Source: Buddleja alternifolia | Lineage: Eukaryota; Streptophyta; Magnoliopsida; Lamiales; Scrophulariaceae | Direction: 5' to 3' | Assembly: GCA_019426215.1 (NCBI GenBank) | Contig: CM033401.1 | Location: 16,249,134-16,313,133 of the forward strand | DNA: 64,000 bases | Shown here: positions 21,236 through 35,100 of the stretch, piece by piece | Layout of the letters: the number at the start of each line of letters is the position of its first letter | Numbering within the stretch: the first letter of the stretch is position 1 | Translations under genes and position numbers: made by a program | Notes under the pieces: model-generated | Databases searched by the model: none | What the model saw: only the letters and a program-made list of their open reading frames with translations | Told to the model about the DNA's origin: nothing

Positions 21236-23860
21236 TTATGCTTGCAAACGGTTTACCATTAGACTCGTCATATGATTCATCCGCGCAAATTCAATATCAA
21301 CAATCAATGTAATTTTAACACAATTACTTAGCAACATAAGTGAACATAAACACACATCACCCACGACGCAACTGCAACTGCCTTTGAGGCCCGCCTCTAG
21401 TAACCCCAGCAACACACGAAGTATCCTCAGTCTAATCAACAACAGTCTTTCCCTTGGATATCGACCGATCCAGCATCCCACTGTCGCCATCAAATTTATC
21501 TGCAAAAATACCACAATCAAGACCACTGCTTTCAGATTAGCAATGCAAACAAACAAACATATAAATCAGAGATAACAACCCTTAATTAAGCAACCATCCA
21601 TTGTATCAGTAGAAGAACTATACGGAAGGTCATCATCATTGTTAACAACAGACTTCTCCTCCAAACCCGTACATCCCAAATATCGGATACACGATGTTCC
21701 TCACCTGTAAAAATTCGGATTGAGTAAATAAGCATCAACGCAACAAAACAACACCCACATATACATAGTAAACAAAAAATCTAACCTCCACCTAATGAAT
21801 GACATACAAAATTGACCGTAGGAACTCCCAATGATGCATGCCCATCTCTAGTAGTCCCGCCGCCCACGTCCAGAGTATTTTATGGTACTTGGGCATCACC
21901 GGTCGGCACTGCATCACCGCCTCGAGCAACCACATCGATTATCACATACTCCTCCTAACTCGAAACACAATTTCCATCACTTAAATATAAATTTATACCC
22001 TGCACAATACAGTACACACCCAAAAAGATATTCAGTCACTCGCAATGATCGAGCGCAAATAATAGATATAGCCATACATAACCTAAGAGTAATATATCCA
22101 TACTGCAAGTCGCTGTCTTTCCCAAGAAGACCTCTGCAATAGCTCCAAAGGCAAAGGCATCAATCTCGCCGAACGAATCAGCCAACGTAAGTAGCAACTT
22201 TGCTCTGTAAAACAGCGGAAGTTAACATCCTTACAAACACATAACTCCAACGTAGGCCAAAAAAGGTAACAATCATAACCTGGGTACAACTATACGCAGC
22301 TTGCTACAGTGAGAACACTCAAAATCCCACCCAATCTCAGCGCTGGTAGACACAGGGCACTGGTCACATGACACGTAGAAGCACCATTGTTCCATATCAG
22401 TTATCTTTGCACTCACCTTTACCGTATACTTAACAAGCTGCTATAAAACAAGAAAACAATCTAGCAAATAAGATTAAGCAATCACAAGTTAAGAAATAGG
22501 GATGCATTATACACACGCCTAAGCCCGAAAACAATGCTGCATAGTGCACAAAAATACCTCTTTAGAGACAATTATTTCACCAAGAGGATTTTGATGTAGA
22601 GGTTTATCGGAATTAACTATATGAGGCTTTGTTATATAATCCCTTGTCTCAACAAGCACCCTTATAACCTCCGCATTCTTCAGGTTTTTGCAAGAATAGA
22701 GACCACCACCATTCACAACACTCGCAAAACCCTATGAACATGGTGTACATTGGACTATCAATCTTACCATGCTCCCAACTTGATAGCCTCTGGTATATAA
22801 GGATTCTTACAAGCACCCGAAGTTGAGGTAGACCCCACCGATACACCTATAATACAGTCAGCATTACACAAGAACCTACAGAATACATAGCTCGCAAATT
22901 GAAGTATCAAAATGTTTACGCAGGATCATACCGTAATACGTGCTTACTATAAACTAGGTAAACTTATCAGCCGACATGTTTCGAGAGTTGACTACGAGTT
23001 TCTGCCCGAAATCGGTAGCCAAGTTGCTCCACAAAGTTAGAACATGTGGTTTCATCCTACATGATAACACCCAAATAACTATAAACACAACAGCCTAGCA
23101 GAGTGCAACAACACAAAGAATGCACATCAAAATACGGACCCATAATAAACAACACCAAGATCTTGCATCGGAATGTGCCCCTTAAATAAGATAGACCGGG
23201 GAGGGACCTTGTCAATAACAACCACCAGCAGATCCGTGCATTAAGATTACCCACCACACATAAGTAAAACATATATATACACATAAAAATAGTTGTTTTC
23301 CAAAACAAAACCGCGGGAGTTAAATCCAGCACTACCTATCAATGATTTAGTCCCAACCAAGCCTGGCAGTGCAGCGAGCTTAGTAAATGGCACAGAACCG
23401 AATGCACCTATGATAATATCCTCGCTCACACGCAAAATAGTACTACGAGAATTGATTATCCATTGATAAGGATGATCTGTTATTTTGTACTCCACCTTCA
23501 CCGGGACAACCCTCGCATTCGATATATAGGTGCTATTAGGTAGTAGCGTATTACTCATAGAACTTATGTCCTTTTGATATAGCACACCAACAATCTTCGT
23601 TCCCTACAAACACAAGCACCCAATCACAATTGCAGGGCGACGACTCAAAAAATTTAAAATAGCAAAAATCATGATACATCCAAAGCACGTGACACAATAT
23701 AGACTAACCTTCTCATTGATTAAGATGGCCTTCTGATAGATGGTAGGACTATTGACCCCCTGACGAGGCTGCATTTTTCGTCAACGCGAACCTTCACGCT
23801 CTATGTAGGCATAAGCGCAGTGACATCCGCAATATAGCTCAAATTATTCTGCATCTGCAA
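21236..23860 (-). pseudogene. RPA70-like ssDNA-binding gene, multi-exon, decayed
   Basis: Minus-strand exons with sensible GT-AG borders encode pieces of a replication protein A large-subunit-like protein. 23709-23854: OB-fold start ending AILINEK. 23336-23603: GTKIVGVLYQKD, LLPNSTYISNA, KITDHPYQWIIN and LAALPGLVGTKS. 22953-23056: KPHVLTLWSNLATDFGQK. 22280-22440: the RPA C-terminal zinc ribbon with WCFYVSCDQC and FECSHCSK, four cysteines kept. 22104-22204: LADSFGEIDAFAFGAIAEVFLGKTA. RPA70 binds single-stranded DNA; plant Helitrons often carry such genes. Stops and frame changes lie between or inside some exons (for example TAG after MSADKFT), so it is probably not functional. The limits of the first and last exons are uncertain. 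Confidence 0.68.
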
Positions 23861-26367
23861 CACACATTCATACATCAAAATTAACACCGCACAATGAGCC
23901 GTCCAAGCGACGAGAATACCAACACTACCACAACAGAAGCTCAACTAAATAGAAAGCACATTTGAAAAGGAAATACGCACAACACAAATGAAATTCTAGA
24001 AGCACACAACAACAACAAAGAAGCACTCGATGACAATAGACAGTAGAAGCCGCCCAACAATAAGCACACCTAACACCACAACAAGCAAATAAAGGAAACT
24101 AAATACAACCCCTGACCTCATCAACATCCAATACTGATAGCAAATATAAACCATAACCTTAAATTTCAGACCCCTTATCCCAAACAAGAGACCATAACAC
24201 ACAGGCTGGCGCACAACAGAAGAACGTAACAACTTATACATCCACAGAAACACGGAAGTAATTTTCCCCAAGGATCACAACACAGTTTCATATTTCAATC
24301 CAAGCTCCTAGTGACAAACCAGCATGACAACAGCTAGGATAGCACATGCACGATAAATCCTAGCACGAACACCACACGAATGAACAACAAAAGAAGACCG
24401 CACCCCAACGACTGCATCACAATACAAGTACATCGATTAACCACGTCGCTGACACGGACAATCTATCCTAAATACACACGCACTCAGAGCCCAAATCAAA
24501 CCCAAAACATGAATAAAAGAAAAGTTGAGCCTATTATTGTATTTAAATATGCGGACACCAATGTCACAGCCAGAACAAACAGCTCCTTAGGCTCGTGCGC
24601 CTATGTTTAAGGTCGGATGGAAAGCGATATTAAAAGCACAAATATGCAAGGGCCATCCATCGCTAAAAAAAATGCAAAGGCACCCAATCAATCTACAAAT
24701 ACACATCGGTGCAGCATGTAGTAGAGTGTTAAGGAGAAGGGAGCATTATCCATGCGCGTTAAGGCGAGCCCACATCATTAAGCGCTATCAAAAAGGTCTT
24801 GGCCTAAAGGAGCGTGTATCAAGGCAATACCTAACCCAGGAAGCAAGAGTGACCAATTATCCTTGAATTTTTTTATTTCTATAGAGCTACCCCAGAAAAA
24901 ACATTCCCACGGGAAAAAGCACTGCACACGTTTTTATTTCCTCCCCTATTAGACACAAACACAGCACGCAAGAGGAAAAAAAACACTGGATGCACAAAAA
25001 TAAAAAAAGAACCCCCTCCCCTTCCTAATATAGAATATACTAAACCGCGCCGCACGCTAACAGGACGCTGCTAAGAGACATGGACCAGCACAGATCCCAT
25101 GCATCGCATTCATTCCTGTAACTAATACCACACCCCCCCCCCCCCCAATTTGCCTTCCCACACCCATGACAGCACAAGACCCACCTCATGACCGAAGACA
25201 AAAGTTGCAATAAACTTACACGAACACACAGCGGCAACACAAAAGAACTAAACCCCAGAACAAATGAAGCGGCCGAAAAAGCAAAAACGACAGCAGAGAA
25301 GAAACAAAAGAATACATCCCATTACCCCCAAACTAAGACAGGCAAATGACAATGCCAATAACATAAACACCAACACTAATAACGAAAGTAATATCGCACA
25401 AAAGAACACACTTAAGTGAGGATAACCCCTTTTAAAGAACACCCAGACGCATGCTGATGGGCGAAAAAATTAAACTAAAACACTACGTGAAAACAACAGA
25501 AGACGACCTTTATATTACACGGTGACAACGGGGACAATGTTACATCAGCAGCGGGAGGCACTGCCAAGTAGCAGCTCTGGCACCTTATATAGGCGAATTG
25601 AAGGGGCATGGCAGAAGGAGAGTGTGAACACGCGATAAGCAGCAGATAAAAACACAGGATATAGGTGCAGACGCCGACAGATAACCACACTAGAGCAAAG
25701 CGCGTGTACACACTGTTGACCACATAAAGCCCAGCTTTCAAGACATAACCAATCACAAAGCATGTCACGGCGACCGCGCAACCGCCTAAAGACATGCCAT
25801 GAGCGTGGGCCCACGACCAATCGCAATAACAGGCCCGGTTTGCGCCGAGACATTCGACTCCTTTCGAGACCGCTAAGGGTAGGTAAACCGCATACCCAGC
25901 AATCCAGAGGACGGAGTTTTGAATTCCCAAGCATGACATGTGGATCTGGCCCACAAGGTAATATAGGGGGCCACCCGAGGAAGAATGGTTCGTCCCTCAG
26001 GCGCATGGACGTTAGAGAAGAGGCTAAAATACGCTTGAAACTGACCATTCCCGATGAGCGCGTGAAAGGCAACAACACTCAAAAGCAATATGCCGCCGTT
26101 TCAAGAGTTCAAGGACCACGCAAACAAGCGACAATAGCTGGCGCAGGGCCACTGGCCATATGCTGATTGCACCACAGCGCGTCAACCGCACGCCTATTCG
26201 AGGGCGTACCTCAAGCGAGCCGAGGCTCACCAAACGACGACGTTTCACTCGAAATCAATAGAGAAAAAAAGAGGGCGAAAAACAAAAACAGCCAATCCCA
26301 CCTCGACACGTCACGACGACAAAAAGCACTGTTCACAATAGCCATCTACGTTTATAATAATTAGCTA
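23861..26367. other. strand-skewed flank, possible Helitron 5' part
   Basis: About 2.5 kb with the plus strand strongly enriched in A and C (and the minus strand in G and T), continuing the bias of the RPA-like region. There is no recognisable protein; long frames on both strands at 25475-26166 have unnatural composition. At the right edge the minus strand reads ATTATTATAAACGTAG then ATGGCTATTGTGAACAGTGC, which resembles the start of many plant Helitrons from memory. If so, the element runs leftward from about 26360 and includes the RPA-like gene. A 3' CTRR end with hairpin was not found. Confidence 0.4.
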
Positions 26368-26391
26368 ATATATATATATATATATATATAT
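26368..26391. repeat. TA microsatellite
   Basis: A run of about 12 TA units just outside the possible Helitron end. Helitrons often insert in AT-rich sites. Confidence 0.9.
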
Positions 26392-28139
26392 CTTATTTTT
26401 TGCAAGATTTGGATTCTAAATTTCAAATGCATCTACTTGATAATTGAAGCCTGATACAATTGACACTCTTTTTTGATTTTTCATTTTTAGAGAATAAAAT
26501 AGGATTATATATTTATGCTTTGGAAAAAGAATAATAGAAATTATATGAAAGGAACTAAAATGTTTTTGTCACAATTGGAGCTCATCCTTTTTTTTATTAT
26601 TACTGCATTTTTAACAAATTGGAACTCATGTCATCCCTAAACTGCTCAGAAAACCAAATCAGATTACTGTCTTAAAACCAGAGATTTCACCAAAATATTA
26701 GATACACCTTATAAATCTAACCTACTTGCAATGGCCTTGGAATGCTTATCATGATGAATTACTTATCAGTTATCACCTAATTGATTATAACTGGATATAA
26801 ACTATTTCCAGCACGTAAAAAAGAAAAACAGAACCCAGAATTTCCTTATGTATTGAAGCTTAACTTGTTACAAGTTACAACTCTGAAATTGATTATGAAT
26901 GAGTTTCATACGAGTTGATAATCAGCTTATTTTACACTCAAAACTGTCAAACAACACTTCATCTATACTAAATAATTTCAGGTCAATTGTAGTCCAATAT
27001 ATTTCAAAGTAATCCCAATTATCATCCGCATGAGTCTAATCTCGTAAGAAAAGTTCATTTCAACTTCGCCATTTCTCCTGGAATAATATGTAAAGGGTAG
27101 GGTCGGTAATTCTATACCAGACTGAGTCCGACGATCCACACGCATATTCCGTGTCTGTTTCTTATATAGCAAACACATTAATCAAAAGCTATGTAACGCC
27201 GGTAATAAAAGGACACCAACAACCAAGAAATGCAAATCCGAGTGAAAACATCTGAAATTTCTTATTCAATCTCAGATAAATCATTTGAATAATCTCATGT
27301 ACATAAAATTCATTTTTATAACTGTCATTTTCTTGAATCCGCACACACAGATCTAAGATCCAGCCAAAAAGAAAAGAACTTCACAATTATCACAATTAAA
27401 AAAAAAAAATTATTCACATTTTTGCTTTAAGAAAGTGAGGCTCAGATTCGCCTTTTATCATCAGAAAATAATCCGACGGCTAAGCTCGCCATGGCTGCAA
27501 AAATCAGACACTGATTTCGCCTCGCCAAGATACGAGTTCGCTCAAATCTGATCTTTCGATTAAAATAATCATCACAGCCTCTCAACCACTTTTTTTGGGA
27601 CAAAGAATAGGGTTTAGGATTGAAGGATTTGGCATAGAATTAGAAAGGAGAAATTGCTCTGGCATTATCAACAGCAGCTTCTATCATCATCATCATCATC
27701 ATCATCGCAAGGGCTGTTTGATTTCTATGTTAAAAATAGAAAATAATTGTGAAATCATCGGCTGTTTGTTAATTCGACACAGAGAGGGGCAACCACCCTT
27801 GAAGAACCCCCAAACCTCTCTGTGCAAAGGGGACAGCCTCATACTTAAACTAATGAGATTTGAAGACTTCTTTTCGACCTACCCCAGCCATTTATACTCC
27901 CTTTCATCTTCCCTATTTGGTCTATTGACTGTTTTAACCCGGACTAGAGAATGCGAAGAGTGGGTGGATTTCGAATTCTTACTTGTACGGGAAATTTTAT
28001 ACTGGCCGAGACCAATTATGGACCGTTGGATTTTCCCCCGGGGGGGGGGAGGGGAGGGGCTCGTACAAGTGGGATCATTTTATGCTGGGCCGAGATCATT
28101 GGTTATGATGCATTGATACGGAGATGACACAAACACAAG
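26392..28139. other. intergenic DNA, no supported gene
   Basis: AT-rich DNA without recognisable coding. It contains an ATC trinucleotide run (27683-27706, eight units) and a G-rich run with three or more G-tracts (28040-28059) that could form a quadruplex. A small minus-strand frame near 27431-27491 starts MASLAVGLFSDD and ends after 16 codons. A frame at 27595-28116 spans the repeat and lacks natural composition. This could be the edge of a host gene, but I cannot support one. Confidence 0.4.
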
Positions 28140-30470
28140 TGATATACCAAAACTAGTCTAATTCGGATTTATTCCTTGTAGCCTCGTTAATACTATGATG
28201 TCATAATAATTATAGGTTAATTACGATGCTAGTAGGTCGTAAATTTGAATATTGCACCAAATGCCCCTAGCAGACACCGTAATTACAAAATACTATAAGA
28301 TCCCATGTTTTTCCTAATTTGGGTAGAGTCAACTCGTGACCCGCCTGACGAGGTATGATCCTGACCTTCCTCCGAGGACACGTGGCGTCATCCTAGTGAA
28401 GTTCCCAGCTGGAAGAACAGTATTCGTACAACGTGTAAATGCTATGAATACCCGCATGTATTGTTAAAATTGGACAAAATCTAAGCATTTAATAGACTTC
28501 GTAAGATTCACTTGTATCTTCATAATTACGGCTAAAACTTGACAGTACGATCTTATAATATAAATTTGGATACTTTATTATACGAATCAACAACAATAGT
28601 TAGAACATACATTACATTTAAACTATGTTAGACTTGATCTCCAAGAGGCGCGTAGGTAGCTTGGTAGCCCGAGTGCAGTCTATATTCTTAAGTAGTTACT
28701 ATTGGTTCGTCTTACGAGGTCATCCTGACTGAGTAAGTTCAAGATCATTCCCAACCTAAATCAACAAGGCACGTTAATTTTTAAAAACCTTAGAATACGA
28801 ACACGGTTAAGACACAATTACCTATGTGTCTTTTTTCCTTTAAAATGTACGAGATGATTTTTCAAAGTGTTCGTACATCATAGGTCTGAGCATCAAACTT
28901 TTATTTTGATTTAATCAATAAAACTCATACTAAACCAAATTTGACACTGATGGATACTCTTTTAAGTCCTTATGCTTGTAGAAAATATTAATAAGATTAA
29001 TGAGTAATTGATACATATAGCCACACTTTTCACATTCACATTACTCGCATCATACAATAACTAAAACAATCTCTATTTAATTACATTAATTTATCAGTAT
29101 ATACATATATATTATAAATAAATTTGATTCTTGTACAATGCTTTTATTTTGTAAGTGATTTGGTTAATTCATTTTTGACATATCCCACTTAATAATAAGG
29201 TAAATTAGTAATTTAACTCTTGTGGAATACAATTGGAGATGAAGAGAATAACATAAAATTAATATTATGTAGGGCCCAAATACCATATTGGGTTGAAATA
29301 TATATGACCCATTCCCAAGGCCTGTCAAATGGGTTCATATATTAGGGCTCCAGCCCTTGCCCATTAAAGACACTATAAATACTCATTAATTGGCCGACAA
29401 CCATAATTAATCCTTATCTAATCTCTACATCAAAAACTCAAACCACTATTTTAAGAATGCTCTCTAGTTTGTCGTGAGCCAGGTCGGATCCCAAATTTCC
29501 ATACGGGTCACGCAACGCACTTTTTTCGAAGTTTCCAATTTTGGCCTTGATACTATTTTGATCCCGCATCAATTTGTTATTTCATTGGAAGTTACGTTGT
29601 AAGATGTAACTCGATATACAATGTAAATGCTTTAGATATACTTTTTTAGCTTACAACAGTAATATACCAAAACTAGTCTAATTCGGATTTATTCCTTGTA
29701 GCCTCGTTAATACCATGATGTCATGATAATTATAGGGTTAATTAGGAGGCTATTAGGTCGTAAATGTGAATATTGCACCAAATGCCCCTAGAAAACATTG
29801 TAATTACAAAACACTACAAGATCCTCGTATTTTTCCTAATTCGGGTCGAGTCAACTCGTGACCCGCCTGACGTAGTATGATCCTGACCTTCCGCCGAGGA
29901 CACGTGGTGTCATCCTAGTGAAGTTCCCAGCTGGAAGAACAGTATTTGTACAACGTGTAAATGCTATAAATACCCGCATGTATTGTTAAAACCGGACAGA
30001 AATCTAAGCATTTAATAGACTTTGTAAGGTTCACTTGTATCTTTGTAATTACGGCTAAGACTTGACAGTACGATCTCATAATATAAATTTGGATACTTTA
30101 TTATGCGAATCACCGACAATAGTTAGAGCATACACCACATTTGAACTATGTTAGACTTGATGTCCAAGTGGCATGTAGGTAAAGTGGTAGCTCGAGTGCA
30201 GTCTATACTTATATTAGTTACTATTGGTTCGTCTTATGAGGTCATCCTGACTGAGTAAGTTTGAGATTATTCCCGACTTAAATCAACAAGGCACGCTAAT
30301 TTTTAAAAATCTTAGTACACAAACACGATTAAGACACGATTACCTATGTGTCTTTTTTACTTTAAGATGCACGGGATGATTTTTCAAAATATCATTGCAT
30401 CATAAGTCTGAGCATCGGTCTTTTTTTTTTTGTTTGTTTTTTTCTTTAATCAATAAAACTCATACCATAC

Positions 30471-30785
30471 CAAATTTGACACTGATGGATATTAGTAAGA
30501 TTAATGAGTAATTGATACATATAGCCGCACTTTTCACATTCACATTACTCGCATCATATAATAACTAAAACAAACTATCTCTATTTAATTACATTAATTT
30601 ATCACTATATATATATATATATTTATTATAACTATACCAAATTTGACACTGATGGATATTAATAAGATTAATGAGTAATTGATACATATAGCTGCACTTT
30701 TCACATTCACATTACTCGCATCATATAACAACTAAAACAAACTATCTCTATTTAATTACATTAATTTATCACTATATATATATAT
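30471..30785 (+). repeat. 167 bp tandem duplication within copy 2
   Basis: CAAATTTGACACTGATGG occurs at 30471 and again at 30638, and the following sequence (AATGAGTAATTGATACATAT through the TATATA run) is repeated. Copy 1 has the sequence once. The duplication is therefore younger than the 1.5 kb duplication. Confidence 0.85.
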
Positions 30786-31219
30786 TTATTATAAATTTGA
30801 TTCTTGTACAATGCTTTTATTTTGTAAGTGATTTAGTTAATTCATTCTTGACATATCCCAATTAATAATAAGGGTAATTTGGTAACTTAACTCTTGTGGA
30901 AATACAATTGGACATGAAAAGAATTACATAAAATTAATATTATGTTGGGCTCAAATACCATATTGGGTTGAAATATATATGGCCCCTTCCCAGGGTCTGT
31001 CAAATGGGTTCATATATTAGGGCCCCAGCCCTTGCCATTAAAGTCACTATAAATACTCATTAATCGGTCGACAATCATAATTAATTTGTATCTAATCTCT
31101 ATACCAAAAACTCAAATCACTATTTTAAAAATGCTCTCTAGTTTGTCGTGAGTCAGGTCGGATCCCAAATTCCATACAGGTCACGCAACACACTTTTTTC
31201 GAGGTTCACAATTTTGGTC

Positions 31220-31322
31220 TTGATACTATTTTGATCCCGCATCAATTTTATATTTTCATTGAAAGTTACATTGATACTATTTTGATCCCGCATCAATTTT
31301 ATATTTTCATTGGAAGTTACGT
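31220..31322 (+). repeat. 51 bp tandem duplication near the end of copy 2
   Basis: TGATACTATTTTGATCCCGC occurs at 31221 and 31272 with near-identical following bases. Copy 1 has one occurrence, near 29548. Confidence 0.85.
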
Positions 31323-31384
31323 TGTAAGATGTATATCGATATATATTGTAAATGCTTTAAATATACTTTTGTAGCTTACAACAG

Positions 31385-32137
31385 TAATATATATCTCATT
31401 GTTTGAACTATTAGAAGATTTTAGTTATAACTGTTGAATAATCTTGTAATTATTTATCTTCATATAAACGTGACACAATTGTGTTGTATGTTTTATTCTA
31501 TATAATATTAGTGTGTCCTGTATTTTGTGTTCATTAGCATATTCATGAAAACAATGAGTACAACCAAGCATAGGCGGCGCCAAGGAACTGGTGGTGACAA
31601 CTGGTCCCTCAACTTTTGGAAATTTTCTTTGTTTACCCTACAAGTTTTGGTTACAAGTTTTGGTATTTGGAACCTTGCCCCTTCAAAATAAAAAACTATC
31701 AAGTTTTCTCCCTATAATTTTGTATTTGCTCTCTGGATATACAATCCTGGTTCCGTCCCTGCGACCAAGTAGGAGAAGTAGTATCATCATTCATGTATGC
31801 AGATAAGTAAAGAAAATACTGGGCTCAGTTGACAACTCTTTATAGCAGCACGGACAGATGTTTAGCCTGTTAATAAATCTCACTAAGTTTTCTCCACGGT
31901 AAGAAATATAACATAATATATACTGAACTGAATATTCCCCATCTAGTAGCATCAAGTTGAAAATTAGCCTCTTTTCAATGGGAACATTCTACAACACCTT
32001 CCCCAAAGCTCACACAGCCTCTATACATTCTCAAATAATCGTCATGTCAAATTTATATTTCCGAGGAATGTGTACAAGACTCTAAGATTGGCATAAAAAT
32101 TAAGGTCCAAGTTAAAGCTCCATCAGCATTCGTCATT
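31385..32137. other. intergenic DNA 3' of the GDPDL gene
   Basis: AT-rich sequence with no supported gene. It should include the 3' untranslated region of the GDPDL gene, which is read leftward from 32137. The stretch around 31540-31770 is less AT-rich and looks like an old repeat, but no ends are visible. Confidence 0.4.
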
Positions 32138-35100
32138 CTACATCAAGACGGTGAGGAACGCCACAATTGCAGCAAACAAGAGACCTTCCCGACTTATAGT
32201 TAGTGAAGTAGTGGAAGATGGTGATGGAGCTGGAGTTGAACTTGCTGGAGTTGAAGTCGGGGATGGGGAGGTAGCAGAGACTGGTGTAGAAGAATCCTTG
32301 ACTACAGCAGGCAACGGTGGATCAACCACATCTGCCGTACTCAGGAGTGGGGGTTCAGCTACTGGCTGGGCTTCAAACAAGAAACCTGGCTGCATTGGTT
32401 GTATAACGTACGGCGATCTCCTTGCAGTACAAGAGGACCCTGAAACGTAATAAATTATATCTCAGCAAAGTATAAAACATCTATTTCATATACATGTGAT
32501 CAATTTGTCACACAGAATTTCCTTATTTCCTTTTTTACTCAAAAGAGTGGTTGTTTTGGAAAGTACTTTCGTAAACACAGTTTCTTTCTTTAACGAACTG
32601 CAATGATCATGCCACTTCAGCATAATGTAGGTCCCACTGCCAACATGATATAATCACCATTGATCACGAAAATGAATAAAGGAAGTTAGTTTTGCACTCC
32701 TGGCTTTTTACAACAAATGGCTAGACAATCATACCAAGTCAACACAAAGTGGGCTCTACTGATATGGCATAATCATCGTTAGTTGTGGAAACACCCGGTG
32801 CGGTAAGACTTTCCCTATTTGTCCTAGTGCATATAATAAATGGAGCAGCATTTTGTTCTCTTTAAGTGACTTTAAAACCGAAACATTTGAACCCAAATTT
32901 GATAAGGCCTCCCCTTGTCTAGATATCTTTCATTAGTTGTAGAGACGAGCGGAAGTAGTATTGCACATTTGAATGCTATAGTAATCATTTTGTTATGTTA
33001 TCTTTCATGTACCAAAACTATAGCTAATAATTGAAGCCTCTGTTACACCATGTACAGATCGAGGGCTTAAAGTATATTTTTTTTGAACCCTCTGAACCCT
33101 CTTGATTGCTTATGAAATAAACCATTTTATGTAAGCATAAGGATCGGGGCAAGGACCACATGGCTCTCAAGCTTGATGTGTGTGAAGCGTACAAGAAGAT
33201 AGATTGTGTGTTTCATAAGAGAAAAAACTAGAGGTAGTAATACTTACTAACGAATGAACTTGCAGTGGCTGGGTAGTCCGTTACAAAGCCATCAATATTT
33301 TGTGAATGCAAAGTGGCGAGTTCAACATAAGGATCAGATAGATAATTGAAAATAAAGTTCTCAAACTCATTCCTGAGAAATCCAACATATACGGAGATGT
33401 TAGCAGCGTGCAGTGCCGGGACAGTCCTGGTGAAGTTGAAGGCAAAATTATCTGATGCCACAATAATAGCATCTCTGTGCACGAAAACTGCATCAGCATA
33501 TTTCTTGACTTCCTGTGCAACTTGTTCCGGTGCACCACTTATCGACTGCTCCAGGTAAAATACTCTCTGGTAAGTTGGGATGTCTTTGAACTTCAATAGT
33601 ACTGAGCTGTCATCTGATTGGATAAGAACTTTCTGTGTTGATTGTTTATCAAATGTGGCGTTGCTAAGTGCCGTTGAGACTGTGTCCACAATGTCGAGGT
33701 TCTTTTCCGAAGCAAGGTATTGAGCATTCTGGGGTTGGGGGGAGCATGAGGTGTAAGAAAATCATATTTCCTTTGGAATCATATGTGAGATAGAATTTAA
33801 TGGAAAAATTAATTACCTTTATGGATATCATTACTCCAGATACTGCCTTTGTTTTAGCAAGTTGCAAGAACTCAGAAAGTGTGACAAATTTCCCACTATT
33901 CTTGTTTGCAGGATTTCTAACTAGACTGCCTTCGAAAAAACTCTCAGTTTGGGCTGGAAAACATAAAAATGAATATATGTATCAACATAAATAGATAAAT
34001 ATGAAAAAGAAACACTGAACAAACTTTAGCAAATTTTGGAGAAGCTTACGCTTTAACGATTGAATTTCACTCCATGTTAGATCGAAAGAGAAAATTCCAT
34101 CGGTTGCTTGAATTTCTGGAATATTTATAGATCGATCCATATAAAGAGTGGCTGCGGTAGTAGTTTTCAAAAGGTCTGCTCTATCCGAGCAGAATGCAAT
34201 TCCATCTTTAGTCATTTGAACCGAACAATCAATTATATCAATACCATCTTCTATTGCTTTTTGATAGGCAAGGTCAGTTGCTCCCGGGAAATCACCGCTA
34301 GCTCCATTATGTGATATGATCAAACCTATCATGCATATGCAAAACAACATATATCATGTTTGGTAGGAAACAATAACACGCATATCAAACCTACCATATT
34401 TTCTCTGAATTTGTGGTATTTTACTTACTTTTAATTGTCCGTGAAGCATTCTTGCCCTGAGGTAGGCATCCTGTAACCATAAAGAGAATATAATGTCAAA
34501 AAACACACATACAATTCAAAAAAGAAACAAAGGATAAAAAAATTGCCAAATAATTTTACCAATTGCTTCAGAAGCTGTTGAAGGGAATTGTGACAACACA
34601 CCATCGACAGAAAACTGAGAATTATCGACAAACTGCAGATACTCTCTTGTTGGATCATAGCTATAATTGTAACTTAAAAGGTTATCATTTGCAAAGCCCG
34701 AAGCATACACGGTGAGCCCTTGTTTGTGAGCCTCTAGCACTAAGCTAGTCGCAGGCTGCAAAGCTCGTGCCTTATCGACGGGCCAAATGTATTCTTTTGG
34801 TACAAGAATTCCGGATGCAAATGTTTTGATCATGGCTAGCTTGTTAACAAGTGAACCGTATTTTTCTTTAGTTGTCGGTTCTGATTCGTCTTGTCCAAGA
34901 AACTTGAAAATGAGCTTTGTTTGGGATTTGCCCAACTTTGGTCCTATAGACTTTAAGAAACCTATCTCGGATGATGAGATGAACTCCGGTTTTGCTTCTA
35001 ATTGCTGTAGGAGGAAAGTCTCGGGGCTGATCTTGTGTTGGTTATAGAACAAGTCATACTGCAATATGTCACAAAAAATTTCATAAACCTCTTAAGGAGA

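Larger units (their letters stand above)
28140..31384 (+). repeat. 1.5 kb LTR-like unit in head-to-tail tandem
   Basis: The block at 28140-29659 (1520 bp) is followed directly by a second copy at 29660-31384 (1725 bp). Both start with ATATACCAAAACTAGTC and end with GCTTACAACAG. Each has a CTATAAATACTC TATA-type box followed by CTCTAGTTTGTCGTGAG, as in an LTR promoter and leader. Copies differ by scattered changes and by small duplications in copy 2. This could be an LTR-LTR dimer of a retroelement that lost its interior, or a simple tandem duplication. No protein-coding part and no flanking target duplication are seen. Confidence 0.75.

Noticed and set aside
25475..26166. Overlapping long frames on both strands near the possible Helitron end
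   Set aside because: They overlap each other in several frames, are rich in Cys/Leu on one strand and Arg on the other, and follow base skew; no domain recognised.
27595..28116. 173-codon frame containing a seven-His run
   Set aside because: The His run is an ATC microsatellite, the start codon is not a clear ATG, and the end crosses a G-run; it does not look like a real protein.
32151..32450. Plus-strand frame opposite the last GDPDL exon
   Set aside because: It mirrors the Ser/Pro/Thr-rich coding strand of the intact gene and has no features of its own.
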